From Auxenochlorella pyrenoidosa (taxonomy: Eukaryota; Chlorophyta; Trebouxiophyceae; Chlorellales; Chlorellaceae), in the NCBI GenBank assembly GCA_001430745.1, contig KQ481993.1:605566-669565 (forward strand): a DNA stretch of 64,000 nt, written 5' to 3'. The notes under the pieces were generated by a model. The model did not search any database, was not told the DNA's origin, and saw nothing but the letters and a program-made list of their open reading frames with translations. Below, one piece after another: positions 11,911 to 23,353 of the stretch; within the stretch, counting starts at the first letter, position 1, and every line of letters starts with the position of its first letter. A program made the translations under genes and the position numbers.

Positions 11911-12497
11911 GCGGGCCGGACACGCGGTGCCGCCGCGTTGCAGATGGAGGCTGGGTGGCTCCTCTTTGGGGTGGCCGAGTCGCCCAAGGCGGCTGTTGTT
12001 GACCTTCTGGACTGCATTTTAGAGAAGCATGAGGGAGGTCCTTGCTGTCTGTGAGGTTCTCCAAGCGGCAGCCGCCGCTGCAGCACATGAGCCGCCACGC
12101 CTCGGCCCCGCCTGACTGCAGCTGTCGGCAGGCAAGGGCCTCGTAACCCACCCGCCGACTTCAGCCTTTGGTAAGAGGTGGTGCACCGCAGCTATTGTGC
12201 ACGCTCGACAGGCCCCGCGTTCAAGCAGACACGCAGCAGGCAGTGGTGCCCACCTGCTGGGTCTCTGCGGCCCGTCGTGGATTCGCAGAGCTTGGAGATC
12301 GCCCAAATAGGAATGCTGAGCCCCGCTTCCAAAACGAAACAAAAATGCAGCGTGCCAGCCTGTCCAATGCGGTACTGGCGGTCAGCCCCCTGCCAACAAG
12401 CGCATTCCGGGCACTGGCTCTGTGCCGAGCAGGGCTGATGCGCCTGGAGGCGCCCACCCCGACAGCCGCGCCTTTCTATCAATAGTCTGCAGCCGCT
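11911..12497. promoter_or_regulatory. Shared divergent promoter region, MCPH1-like / 5'-nucleotidase
   Basis: 587 bases separate the two divergent start codons (11910 on minus, 12498 on plus), so both promoters and 5' UTRs must lie here or in the neighbouring first exons. I see no supported exon, TATA box or repeat. Confidence 0.5.
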
Positions 12498-15400
12498 ATG
12501 GCGACCTTGTGCATCTCCAGTCGGTGTGGGACGGCCATGCCGATGTGCTGCCGGTCGGCGCTGGTCGCCAGGCCCCTCGTGCGCCTGGCAGGCCCGCCAC
12601 CGCGGTTGGCGGCGGCGGTCAGCTCACGGCGCCTACGTGCAGCCCCGGACAATCCTAGCCCGCTGGCCGGCGACGGCGGTGCTGGCGAGGACCCTTATGA
12701 GACTGTCGAGGAGTTCAACACTGTGGTTGGTGCAGGTGAGGCGGCGGGCAATGTGCCCACCGCCTGCAGTTGCAGTTGACGCCAACCCATGCCTGAGCGC
12801 AGCCCGGCCGCCGGCTGCACAGCGCTCATGGAAGGCTTCCACCTGCACCCGCTGCGCAGTGGAGCCTGTGGACGAGGAGGAGGCGGAGATCGACCTGTTT
12901 GGCGAGTCCACGCGCGGCAACCTGCACTTTGCCGACTCGTCAGACGACGAGGAGGCGGGGCGCCTGCCGCCGACGCGGTGCCGCCGCCGCATCGACGACG
13001 TGCTGGGCCTGCACAACGCCGAGGACATCCTGTCCATGCCCTGGGAGGAGCTGCGCAGCCGCACGCAGACCCTGCTGGGCGAGCTTGGCGTGCCGGTGCG
13101 TTCCGCTCTCCTGGCAAGCATTTCGGTTGGTGAATCAGGCTCAGCCGCACATGGTCCACCGTGCTCACAGCCAGTCGCACCAGGCTTGCTCCCACCTTGT
13201 CCCTGGATGCTCGACTGCAGGGGCTCCCTTAAATCCTGGCCCACGCTGCCTTCTGCCCTGCCCTGCAGCCAAGCACGTACCCGGCCTCGCAGCCGCAGCG
13301 CGCGCTCTTCACCAACCGCACGCTCAACTTGCGCAGCATCCAGGTGCGCAGCATGCGCAAGGCCTGCCACTGCGCAGCTTGTCGCGCACGCTGCGCCTGG
13401 TTGCGCTGCTGGCAACCTGTGCGGAGCATTTCAGGGAGCCTTCCACTGGCCTCCACTCTCACGCCCTCAACTGGCCTCGGCCCCTGCTGCCGCTGCTGCC
13501 GCTGCAGGCAATTGGATGTGAGTCTGCGCGCTCTTGGCGCCTCAATGGCCACGCAGCTCAGCTAGCTCTGCAGGGCTTGGGCATGCTTGTTGGCATGGCT
13601 TGGCCCTGTTTGCTGCCGCCGCAGAGCTGGTCCCAGCTGCAGGCCACCCCTCAATGTCAGCCCCGTGTACCGCTGCTGCAGATGACATGGACTACACCTT
13701 GGTCCACTACGACGTCGAGCAGTGGGAGGTGAGGTCGGCTGCTGGGGCTGTCGTCTGCATGCCAGCGGCTGGCTGTCATTGCATGCTCCAGCGCGCACAA
13801 GGGGTCCCACACCCGCGTGCACAGCGCCTGCCTCGCCTCCGTCAACCAGCGGGGCGCCGCGCTTGGCGCGCTGCCGCGCAGGGCAAGGCGTACGCCTACG
13901 GCCTGCAGACGCTGCGGGAGATGGGCGTGCCGGTGGAGGGCCTGCGCTTTGACCGCTCCCTCGTTATCCGCGGCCTCATCATGGACACAGGTGCGCAGCG
14001 CCCCGCCTGGCACGGCTGCGCCCGCTGCCCAGCAGGCTGCATGTCGCAGCCCTGCCCGTGCGACAAGGACAAGGTTTGCCAGCAGCGCGCACCTGCGGCG
14101 CCTGCAGCCCTGGGCAAAAGTGTGGACTGCCAGCATAGGACATGCATGCAGTCCCTTGATGCGTCCGTCCTTGGTGCCAGTGGCTGCCCACATCCGCGCG
14201 CCGCTGGCTGCCCCTTGCAGAGCTGGGCAACCTTGTCAAGGCCGACCGCTTCGGGTGGGCGCCGCGCTCCATACTCAGTTGGACACTCAGCTCTGCACCT
14301 GCTTAACTTGGCACCCGCCTGCGGCTTTGGGCACCTTCCTGCTGGCTGAGCAGCCCATGCTGCCCAAAACTCTGCGGCATACCCAGTTCTGCCGCCTGCC
14401 GCCGCCCACCCCCGACGCAGCTTTGTCAAGCGTGCCATGCACGGCACGCGCATGATGTCCCCCGCCGAGGTGCGGGAGCAGTACGGCCGCGAGCTGGTCA
14501 ACCTGCGCAACGAGTCGCGCTTCGTCTTCCTCAACACGCTCTTCTCCATCTCCGAGGCGGTGCTGTACATGCAGGTGGAACGGGCAGCTGGGCCGTGGGC
14601 GGCAGGCCGACACGCTCGCGCGGCCCATTCTGTGTCGGGCGGGCATCGCCTGGCAGCGCCCGCGGGCCCTGTTCGTGTGTGCCCATCGTCCTTGCTGGTG
14701 TGCTTTCCGTTGTTGGCTGCCGCTCCCCCTGACCCCTGATGAAACTCCAACCGGCTCAACCGCCGCCCCACTACAGATGGTGGATCGGCTGGATGCGGAC
14801 GCGATCCCCGCCCAGGTCTGCGGCAACTCCTACGCCGCCCTGCACAAAGTAGTGGCCAAGGCTCTCTTCCGGTGCGTGATGCACAGACTGCAGCACCGGC
14901 AGACCTCGCGTGCAGCTGACTGCTGGCATCTTTGCCAGGTAACGCCGCCGCCGGCAGAGCGCGACGGCTTCTGAGGCGCTGGTCTCTGGCATGCTCGTGT
15001 GCAGGGCGCACGTGGAAGGCAAGCTGAAGGCTGAGATCATCCAGGTGGGGGAAGGCGGGAGGTGCCCCTTGCACTTTCCCTGCCAACTCATTGCCCCACC
15101 CTGCCGATTTGCCTGCACTGCCGCGCCGTGCTCATGCCCTTTGCGGTGGCAGGCCCCTGCTGCATAGCTCAAATGCTGCAATGCCCTGTTGTCCGCAGGA
15201 CCCGGCTCGGTACGTCACCCGGGACCCCGAGATGGCACAGACCCTGCTGGACCAGCGCCAGTCAGGCAAGCACGCCATGGCTGGGACCCGCCCCGCGCCG
15301 GCTCTGCACCTGTGCGCATCGATGCGTGCTGTGCACCCTGCGAAGCAGCCGTCACAGCTGAAGGCTCCCCGCACGCAGGCTACTGTTGCCATTGGTGGTG

Positions 15401-18285
15401 CATGTTTCAGCACTCCCGCTCACTTTGTGCGCCGCTGTCCCCCACGCTGCCCGTGCCTGCAGGCAAGCAGCTGATCCTCATTACAAATTCGGACTTCCAC
15501 TACACACACCACATCATGTCCTACGCGTACGACTGCTTCCTGCCCCAAGACCAGACCTGGCGGGACCTGTTTGACATGGTGAGGGCAGCAGGCGCTGCCC
15601 CGCCTTGTGTGGCTTGCTGCCAAGCACCACTAAAGCGCAGCCCTGGCACCCTGTCTTTGGCTTCCCTGTTGCTGATTACCCGCACGTCTGTTGCAGCGGC
15701 AGAACCTGTGCGCAACTGCCTCACCCCCCGCTGCCTCACCCCCCGCTGCCTCCGCCGCCCTCCCGCTCCTCCCAGGTCATCGTCAACGCCCGCAAGCCCG
15801 ACTTCTTTGTGCACAGCATGTCGCTGTACGAGGTGGTCACCGAGGACGGCCTCATGCGCCCCTCCTACTCGCTCAAGCGCGGCGGCGTCTACTGCGGCGG
15901 CTCCGGTGGGGTGGGCCGCACGGCGGGATGTGGCTTGAGTGGGCTGCCCGCTGGTGGGCGCGCGCGCTGTGCGCTCGCCCTTGCAAGGCAAGGGTGAGGC
16001 GCGACGTTGCATGCACCCACATGCACCGACTCTCTGCCCTCGTCCTCTCTGGCTGGCCTGGGCCGCTGCAGCCCCACTCGTGGAGAAGGCACTGGGCGTG
16101 ACGGGCGACTCAATCCTGTATGTGGGCGACCACATCTGTGAGTGCCGCCCGGCCGGCCCTCCACACGCAAGTCCGCCTGGGAGCCTGCGCATGCGGGAGA
16201 GCGAGCAGAACGCCGGGCGCCACACGTCGCACGCCTTGCTGGCGCCCGGCGTCTTGCTCGCCCGCGCCTGTGCAGGCCCCCAGGCCGTCCTGCCAGGGCG
16301 CGCACCACCCTCCTTTGCTCCAGCGCCTTCCCACCCTCCCGGGTCCAACCTACCCACCCCCGGCCCCACCAGACACGGATGCGGCGCTGGCCAAGATGAA
16401 GCTCAACTGGCGCACCGCGCTCATCCTGGCTGAGCTGGAGCTGGAGATCGAGGCGCTGGCCCAGGGCCGCCAGCACCGCAAGCAGCTCAAGGTGGGCAGG
16501 GCGAGGGAAGAAAGAGAATAGTGTGTCGGGGGGCACGTGTCGGGCAGGGGAGCGTGCCTAAGCAACCGTTGACAGCCAGGGACATGATTTCGTTGGTCTC
16601 TTGTCTCCTGAAAGGGCTGCTGCATGGTTGAGGCTTGGGGTGGAGGCAGTTGGCAGTGGCAGCCTGCATGCCACTTAAGTTCGGGCCCATGGCCTCACGT
16701 GCCTTGTTCCTTGTCCTTGATTCTGCAGGAGCTGCTCAACAAGAAGGACATGGTGGGTGGCCTCGGCTTCTTGAACTTGATACCTGTGGTTGCCAGCGCG
16801 TGAACTTCATTTGGCGACCTTGAGTTTCAATATTATCGTTCCCAAGCATCAAGCATCACGTGCGCGTGTTCTGCTGCGCCTTCTGCAGGTGGGGGATGTG
16901 TTCAACCAGCTGCGGCTGGCTCGCCAGCGCGCCCTCTCCGCAGACGTTGGCATCGTGAGAAAGGCAGGGGGGCGGCCCCTGCAGGCATGCACTCTCGCTA
17001 GCCTGCCTGCCCGCCCAAGCGCCACCCACCCATCCGCAATGCGTGCATACCCCATATCCTGCACCATGCGTTCAGCCAGCAGCACCACCCTCCCAACTCC
17101 TGACAGCCCGGCCCAGGTCGGTACCGTCCCCACCCCCCAGCCCCCATTCCACCCCTTCTCCCTCCGCCCACCCCCGCCTGCTTCCCGCGCTGCCCAGGTC
17201 CACGGCGCAGCGGGCATTGCCGCGCTGGGCCCGCTGGCCTCGTTGGACGATGAGCAGGAGGTGAACGACACGCTGGGCCAGCTGCTGATGGTCATGCAGA
17301 TCCTCGATGACGAGATTGGTGAGGGGCCTGCATGATGCAGCGCCAGGAGGGAAGGTCGGGGATCGCCTAGGGCAGGGAGGGCCAGCCGGCACTTGCAGTG
17401 GAAACACGGCCGTGCCGGTGATGAAGGCTGAGGGTAAACAAACACATCAATGGGCGCTGCTGCCACCTGCAGGGCCCATGATTGCGGCAGATGGCATGCA
17501 CTTCAACCGACGGTGGGTACAGGGCCTGCCGCGGCACGGATTCAGGACTGCGTGCGTGCATGCACGTGCCGTATGATCTGCGATTCAGTCCGTTTTGTTC
17601 CGGTGCTCAGCCTGACGTACAGAAACGAAGCCCTAGTGGCGGTGCAGGTGGGGCTACATGACACGTGCCGGCGTGAACGACAAGAGCCAGCTGATGCGGC
17701 AGATCGAGAAGTATGCGGGTGAGGCTGCGCCGGACGCGCTGTGCACAGCGCCCAGCCCAGGCCGGGCACCCCGCATGTATCGTGCGAAACAGCGAACCTT
17801 GACCCCTGGATCAAGTCTTGGCGAACCAGAAACAAAACCCATGTTTCTCAACCCAGCGTGCCTGCGCCGCCACGTGCCCCCGCCATGCAGACATCTTCAC
17901 CAGCCGCGTCTCCAACTTCCTGCGCTACACACCCTTTGAGTACTTCCGCTCGCCCGCCCAGCTGCTGGTGCACGACCGCCCCACCGCGGACCCTCTGGTG
18001 CTGTCCTCAACCGTGGCCACGTCATCCTCAGACCCTGACACCGCCCCAGGCAGCTACAGCTACGGCCCCGCCAGTGTCGGCCAGAAGGCGGCCAGCCTGG
18101 GGCCTGCCATTGCCGCCGCCGCTGCCGCGGCCAGCGCTGGTGCCGCCGCGGGCGGCTCAGGGGCCGCGGATGCCGCCCCCAGCTCCAGGCCCAGCACAAC
18201 CACCGCAGCGGCTGGCGCGGGCGGGCGTTCGCCGCTGACAGGCTCGGCCGCTCGCTCGTCTGCGCGCCGCCGCGCCGGCCAGTGA
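12498..18285 (+). CDS. HAD-family purine (IMP/GMP-type) 5'-nucleotidase
   Basis: Twenty-one exons give a complete 750-residue protein: 12498..12735, 12860..13095, 13269..13343, 13508..13517, 13682..13728, 13882..13990, 14221..14254, 14421..14574, 14777..14871, 15005..15044, 15199..15265, 15463..15578, 15776..15905, 16072..16137, 16373..16491, 16729..16752, 16889..16954, 17198..17318, 17473..17512, 17648..17718 and 17891..18285. HAD motif I is [10 protein letters not shown] (nucleophile Asp188, acid Asp190). Motif II is LILITNSDF (about 372-380), motif III probably the Lys of NARKPDFF, and motif IV YVGDHIYTD (Asp470). Late blocks [19 protein letters not shown] and [16 protein letters not shown] are diagnostic of the family, which dephosphorylates purine monophosphates. 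The N-terminus (about 60 residues, Arg/Ala-rich) looks like a chloroplast transit peptide. The last 90 residues are an Ala/Gly/Ser-rich tail. Exon 4 is 10 bases long, and the intron after exon 11 is GC-AG. Confidence 0.92.
13508..13517 (+). other. 10-base micro-exon of the 5'-nucleotidase
   Basis: The bases GCAATTGGAT lie between a good acceptor (CTGCAG) and donor (GTGAGT). They encode Ala-Ile-Gly and the first base of Tyr187, directly before the catalytic Asp188. Skipping it would shift frame and destroy the enzyme. Confidence 0.88.
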
Positions 18286-18875
18286 GCGGCGCCGGGAGCC
18301 GACCCTTACTGGCTGGCTTGCCCTACACACCCCTGGCGCCAACCCAGTTGTACCATGCTTGCTCGCAAATCTGATGCTGCGTCACCTGTTCTCCACGGCA
18401 GCTTCCCCTTGCCAACAGTAACCAGGACCTGCTTTTGCCTCCAAAGTGTATTTCTTAGCCATGCTCGCCCGCCACCCTGCGTTACACTGCCCACCCTTCT
18501 TCTTACTTCAATCCCCTTCTGAACTCGACACACCCTTCTCCAAGGTTGCTACACGTTTCAGCGCTTTTGTTCCCCGCCCCTTGTTTCTCCTGCACATGAG
18601 AGCCGATAGTCTCATTGCATGCTCGGCTGCCAGCTGGCTGGCACCCCCTTCCAAACCTTCTCCTTGTCGCCGAGCAGTGCAACACAAAGTGATCACAGCT
18701 GGAGTCTGAGATCGGATGAGCAGGCAGGCGCAGGAACCAACAGCAGGCTTGAAAGCTGCAGAGAATCGCTTGGGCAGCGCAGGGCAATGCATCATTCCCT
18801 GGCAGGGGCCTGCGGCATGCATGAGCCAGGCACCTGAGGCTGTATGCCTCTGAGCCCGGGCCTCAGGGCCCTGCC
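18286..18875. other. Convergent 3' region, no gene seen
   Basis: This is 590 bases between the stops of the 5'-nucleotidase (+) and the CBS protein (-). It is pyrimidine-rich on the plus strand from 18300 to 18560. TTACA at 18482-18486 gives TGTAA on the minus strand, about 390 bases past the CBS stop. No exon or RNA gene is evident. Confidence 0.5.
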
Positions 18876-21359
18876 TCAGCCTGCCAGCAGGGTGAGGATG
18901 TCTGTGAGCGACACCACCCCTACCGGCCGCCCCTCGTCGTCCACCACAAACAGCCTGTGCAGGTGTCGGCCCGCCAGCAGGCCCAGCAGCTCTCCCAGGG
19001 TGCTGTCAGGGCGGCACACCGCCAGCGGCGGCGCGTGGGGCAGGGAGTCTGGCGACTTGATGCCGAACCTGGCTGCCAGGCCGCCACGGGGGCTGGCGCC
19101 CCGCCAGTGGGAGCATCCCAGCCAGCCACAGTCCCGCAGAAAGTCGCCCACAGGCTCGGCCAGCTGCTCAAAGTGCGAGGGCTGCAAACCTGCAAGGGCC
19201 AAGTTAGGGAGGCAACGCCACGCGAGCCCTTTCAAACGTGTAAAAGCGCAGCTGCCGACCAACCTGCCTGATTAAAGTTAGCAGCAGCTGCGTAACCGGA
19301 GCAGGGACATCCGACCGCACCCCGAGCCTGCTGCAGCCCCCCTGCCACACTCCCATCCTTGCCTCGCAGGTCTGAGATCGACAGGTTGCCCACCAGCCGG
19401 CCGCTCTCCTCGCTGTCAATCACCGCCACGGCTGCGGGGATCAGAGGCCAGCAGTTCCGGTGGGCACAGGCACAGGAGAGCGCAGCGGGCGGGCGGCGGA
19501 GGGGGGTCGCAAGGAGGCCTATGCATCACCAGCCAACGCCCCCCTTTCTCTCCAGCTGCGGGCAGAGCAACCCTGCCTGCCGGTCCGCTCCCCACCACTG
19601 CTGCAAGGCCTTCCGACAGAGCCAAGATCCTGATATGCCGGCATGAGGCACGAGCCAGCGCTGCAGCTTCTGCTCACCAGGCACCCTTGCATCCACCATG
19701 CCCGCCAGGGCATCAATCACGGCCAGCTCGGCAGGCACGCACAGCACCTGCTTTCCTTGCAGGCCCAGCTGCAGAGATGAGCCAGTGATGGAGCCAATGA
19801 GCACACCAAAGCTGCTCCACAATAAAAGCGATGATCAGCACAGTCGGCCTGAGCGAAGCGCAAGCCAGGCCCACAGGGCTGCCCACGCAGGCAACCTACT
19901 TGGCACCCCTCCCTCCCAACCCGCCTGCAAGGGCGGCAAGCAGGGGACCAGGTCCCACCTGCTGCAGCGTGCTCTCCAGCAGGGCGCTGCCCAGCTGCGC
20001 CTGGTGCCTGTGCAGGAACTGCAGCATGTCCGACTGCGACACAATGTTGGTGACCTGCAATCACACTGGGAGCATGCGAGGCCGTAGTTGAGGTGCAAGA
20101 CCGCTCGCCTGCCGCGCCCCGCAGCCCAATATGCGACGTATCCGGACATACTCATGACCCAACAACGATGCATCGACCCGAGTTGACGTACCGACAGCCT
20201 GCCTGTGCGGCTGCCACGGTCGGGTGCCCACCTGCAGGCTCGTGCTGGATGCTGTGGGCATGCCGCCCAGGTCGCCGCTGCCGTCTCCCATGATGATTTC
20301 ACCCTCCTCACCGCCGCCGCTGGTGCCCCCGCCAGGCAGGAACACGGCCAGGCGGTGGCAGGCTAGGTTGTCCACCGGCCGCACAAAGCCCTCACGCACC
20401 ACCTGCGGTGATGGAAATCACGCCCAGCGTGGCCTGATGAGCATAGCGGCATGCAACTGCCTGGTGCACGCAGGATCCAGCAAGGAGCAGTCGTCCAGCC
20501 AGCGTTCCTCAGACGTGCAACTCCAGGCCCCCGCCATGGTTCAACTGCCATCCATCAACGTCAAGTCAACTTCACGGCCCGCCCTCACCTCCAAAAGCGT
20601 GTTGCCGAGCTGCGCCTGGTAGACCAGCTGGGCGTCGTTTGCTGTTGCACGGATCGCCGACACCGGCTGCTCTGCCACCTCGCGCGCCGCGCCGCTGCGG
20701 CACCGCGCCGCCAGGCGGTGGCGCGCCGAACCGCCGCCGCCACTGCCGCTGCCAGCGGTGGGTGTGCCGGGCCCCTGGTGACGTGCCGCGTCCACCACCG
20801 CGGCCACCACATCCATCAGGTCGAGAAACCCCAGGAATCGCGTGCGTGCCTCGTCGGCAAAGCAGGGCGCCGCCACCAAGTTCGAAATGGCAAAGCGGCG
20901 GAGGACCTGGGGGCGTGGGCGGCGGGGCACCAGAACGGCTGGGGCGGAGAGGCGAGAAGGGAAGCTGCGGGGCGGGAGTAGACTGTCCTGTTTTGAGCTT
21001 CCAACTCCGTGCTGAGCAGCAGTGCGAACGTCGCATGTGTGGTGACTGCCAACTCTGTTCCGTCGCCAGGAGTGCAGGCACTTCAGCACCAGCACTTGTC
21101 TCCTCGCCTGGCTCAGCGGGTCGGCAGCGGTGATTGAGATGACAGTGCGAGGTGGCTGGCTGGCGAGGTACTCGGCCAGCGTCACACTTTCCAGCAGCTG
21201 CCTGCATGCATGGAAGCGCAGAGGTCTTGCGAGATGCTGAGCGTCGGTCGCTTGCCTGTCAAACGTCTAGCTGGACTGCCCACGGCGGCGGCTGAGGAGG
21301 CACTGGGCGGCTCTTGCGGTGGCGCACCTGGCGTGCTGAAATACGTCCAACTGTTCCAT
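18876..21359 (-). CDS. CBS-domain protein, SNF4 / AMPK-gamma-like
   Basis: Eight exons give about 398 residues: 18876..19189, 19363..19431, 19678..19768, 19959..20054, 20232..20402, 20589..20906, 21096..21201 and 21328..21359. CBS-type segments recur. Near the N-terminus VISITAADPLSQ is followed by FLGFLDLMDVVAAVVD. A second is near VTNIVSQSDMLQFL. A third runs from QVLCVPAELAVIDALAGMV to LVGNLSISDLR. The last ends with LHRLFVVDDEGRPVGVVSLT. Four CBS repeats form a Bateman pair that usually binds adenine nucleotides. The layout and the phrase GNLSISDL recall plant SnRK1-gamma/SNF4-like proteins; a regulatory role in a kinase complex is inferred. The exon 2 donor is uncertain: CAG|GCGAGG at 21108 would give a tighter first CBS motif than CAA|GTGCTG at 21096. 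Start ATG 21359 is the first in frame. The intron after 19363 is GC-AG. Confidence 0.77.
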
Positions 21360-21724
21360 GTCAAAGGCGTGCACGAATGAAGGCCGAGCTTCGTTTCGGG
21401 TTTGGAGTGACGGCAGCAAAGTGTCGGAAGAAGTGATCAGGGTGAGTTCATGTACATTCAACCTCTGCGAGATTGAATAATGGAGTCCAGAGGCCTAGGG
21501 TGCTTGTTTGATGGCACAACAGGTGTGCACAGCAGGCCTAGCATAGCGCAGCAGGCGACTGGACTGGACGCGAGTCCCCACGATTGGATGTTGGTCTTAT
21601 TCTGGAAATCACCAGTCAGCTGCACCATTTGTTCGCAACTCCCTTGTTGTCTTTGGGCCTGCCACCCCTCTCCCCGCTGTTGCTGGCCTTGCTCATCGAA
21701 AGACAGTAGCTTGTCAGATCTCAC
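21360..21724. promoter_or_regulatory. Shared divergent promoter region, CBS protein / SYS1
   Basis: 365 bases lie between the divergent starts of the CBS protein (-) and SYS1 (+). It is clearly poorer in GC than the coding sequence around it. No exon is supported. Confidence 0.5.
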
Positions 21725-22986
21725 ATGAGCGGCGGGATCCTGTTCGGGCCCTCAGCCTGGGACCCTGTAGCAATTATTGGCCAGATAGTGGCGCTGCAGT
21801 GCCTGTACTACCTCTCTCTCGGCTTGTTCTATAAGCTGATCGTTGGTGAGCCCGTCGGTGCCGCGTTGAAAGCTCAAGCAGCCCAGTGCCGCCGCCGCCA
21901 GCAAACCGACCGCCGCTGCCACCGTAGGGTGGCTGTCACCTGCTTATTTTCCATCTGTTCGCTGCTCCCTGCCTGCAGCGCCATATGTGCGCACCCTCAC
22001 GCTGTATCACTTCTTCGACTGGCGCTGGGCCAGCTTCAGCAGCTTTCAGGGGTGGATGGTCTGCATCGCCGGCCTCACAAATGCCCTCGTGGCAGCCATC
22101 TTCCTGCGCCTCATCGTGAGTGCCCCAGCCGTGCTTGCGGGGATCAAAGCCGACGTCTGCTTGTCATGCTAGCATGCTCGGTAGGCTTTCGAAGAACTTC
22201 GAAGAAGGCGCAGCTCTGGCTTGTTCACGGTGCGCTCTCCCTCTCTCCCTCTGCCACCTGCGTGATCGGCAGCCCGACCACATGCGCCTGCTTCGCGCTG
22301 CCCCCCTCCCCCCCCCATCCTTCCCCTGCCTGCCTGCAGGTGCAGCGAGCCAAGAAGTGCCTGGACTTTGCGGGGACCATCCTGCTCATCCACTTGGTGG
22401 CGGTGTGGTGCTTCAGCGGCTTCCCGCGGCATGCAGCCTGGTGAGCGGGGGCCCGCCGGGAGGGCCCGCAACAGCCGACACAAACGCGCTGGTTTATGCA
22501 GCGCAGCGCTGCCTGCTGCCCTCTGTGTCGGACAAAGTTGCCTCTGCTCCGCAGATTGTGCCATGCTGCTCTGCGCACCTGCGTCGCCTTGGGCTGCCCT
22601 ATGTGGCCCTGTTAGCGAGCCCTTGGATGCGCTGGCCGCTGCTGGACTGGCCCTGCTGACCGCATGCTCCCCTCCCTGCCGCTCCTGCTCCCTCCCACAC
22701 CTGCAGGTGGGCGCTGCAAGGGTCCAACCTGGCTGCCACCTCGCTGCTTGGAGAGTACCTGTGCATGCAGAAGGAGATGCAGGAGATACCCCTGGCCAGC
22801 CTGCGGCGCAACGGCGGCGGCACAGCAGCGCAAGGCAGCAGCAGCAGACCAGGCAGCAGCGTCGGCGGCGGCTTTGGGCGCGGCAAGCCCAATGCGCGCA
22901 GCTCGGCGGCGAATGTCATGGAGCTGACGTCGATTGTGACGCAGCCCAGCGGGGGGGAGTGGGGCCCGCTGTCGCCAGTGAAGTGA
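21725..22986 (+). CDS. SYS1: Golgi integral membrane protein SYS1
   Basis: Four exons give 212 residues: 21725..21845, 21979..22115, 22340..22440 and 22707..22986. Family features are the N-terminal block WDPVAIIGQIVALQCLYYLS, four hydrophobic membrane segments, the RAKKCLDFAGTILLIHL segment, and the TSLLGEYLCMQKEMQEIPL block just after the last membrane helix, which matches the family signature GEYLCMRTELKEIPL. SYS1 sits in Golgi membranes and recruits the Arf-like GTPase ARFRP1/Arl3 for trans-Golgi traffic. The C-terminal tail of about 45 residues is Gly/Ser-rich and longer than in animals. A poly(A) motif follows the stop. Confidence 0.93.
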
Positions 22987-23353
22987 CTGCAGCCGCCGCC
23001 CGCCTGCCGCATGTAAATTTAATGCACCCCTCAAGTCAATGCAAGCGTCGGGCAGGAGTTAATGGTTTGATTATTAGCAATCAAATTGGGACTCAGCGCA
23101 TTGCTGGGCTGAAAGGTGGTGAACATGCAAAGCAAGTGAGCTGCTCTGCACAGCAGAGCAGCGGCAAGGTGGGTCCGTTGGGCATGTGCTCCTTTGCATG
23201 GCATTCTCAGGACATCCTGCTAGTTGGGGCAGCCAACACGAGCCATGCGGGTGCCAACACGGCCAACACAGCGAGCCAGCTGTCAATCGGCGGCGGCGAG
23301 GCAAACACAGATCCCTGTCGGCAGGCACAGGCACTCATCTGCAAGCAAAAAGC
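22987..23353. other. Spacer between SYS1 and the unrecognised polyQ gene
   Basis: 367 bases hold the SYS1 3' UTR and the promoter and 5' UTR of the next gene. The start is AT-rich, then a run of CAGCA-type sequence follows. The reading frame before 23354 stays open back to 23186, so a longer N-terminus is possible but looks unlike protein. Confidence 0.45.
23012..23016 (+). promoter_or_regulatory. Putative poly(A) signal TGTAA for SYS1
   Basis: TGTAA occurs 26 bases after the SYS1 stop codon, in an AT-rich context. It is the standard chlorophyte polyadenylation motif and the best placed in the window, although it implies a very short 3' UTR. Confidence 0.55.

Noticed and set aside
12633..13415. 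260-residue minus-strand open frame opposite the 5'-nucleotidase
   Set aside because: It is antisense to exons 1-3. It mirrors their codons and shows no family motif.
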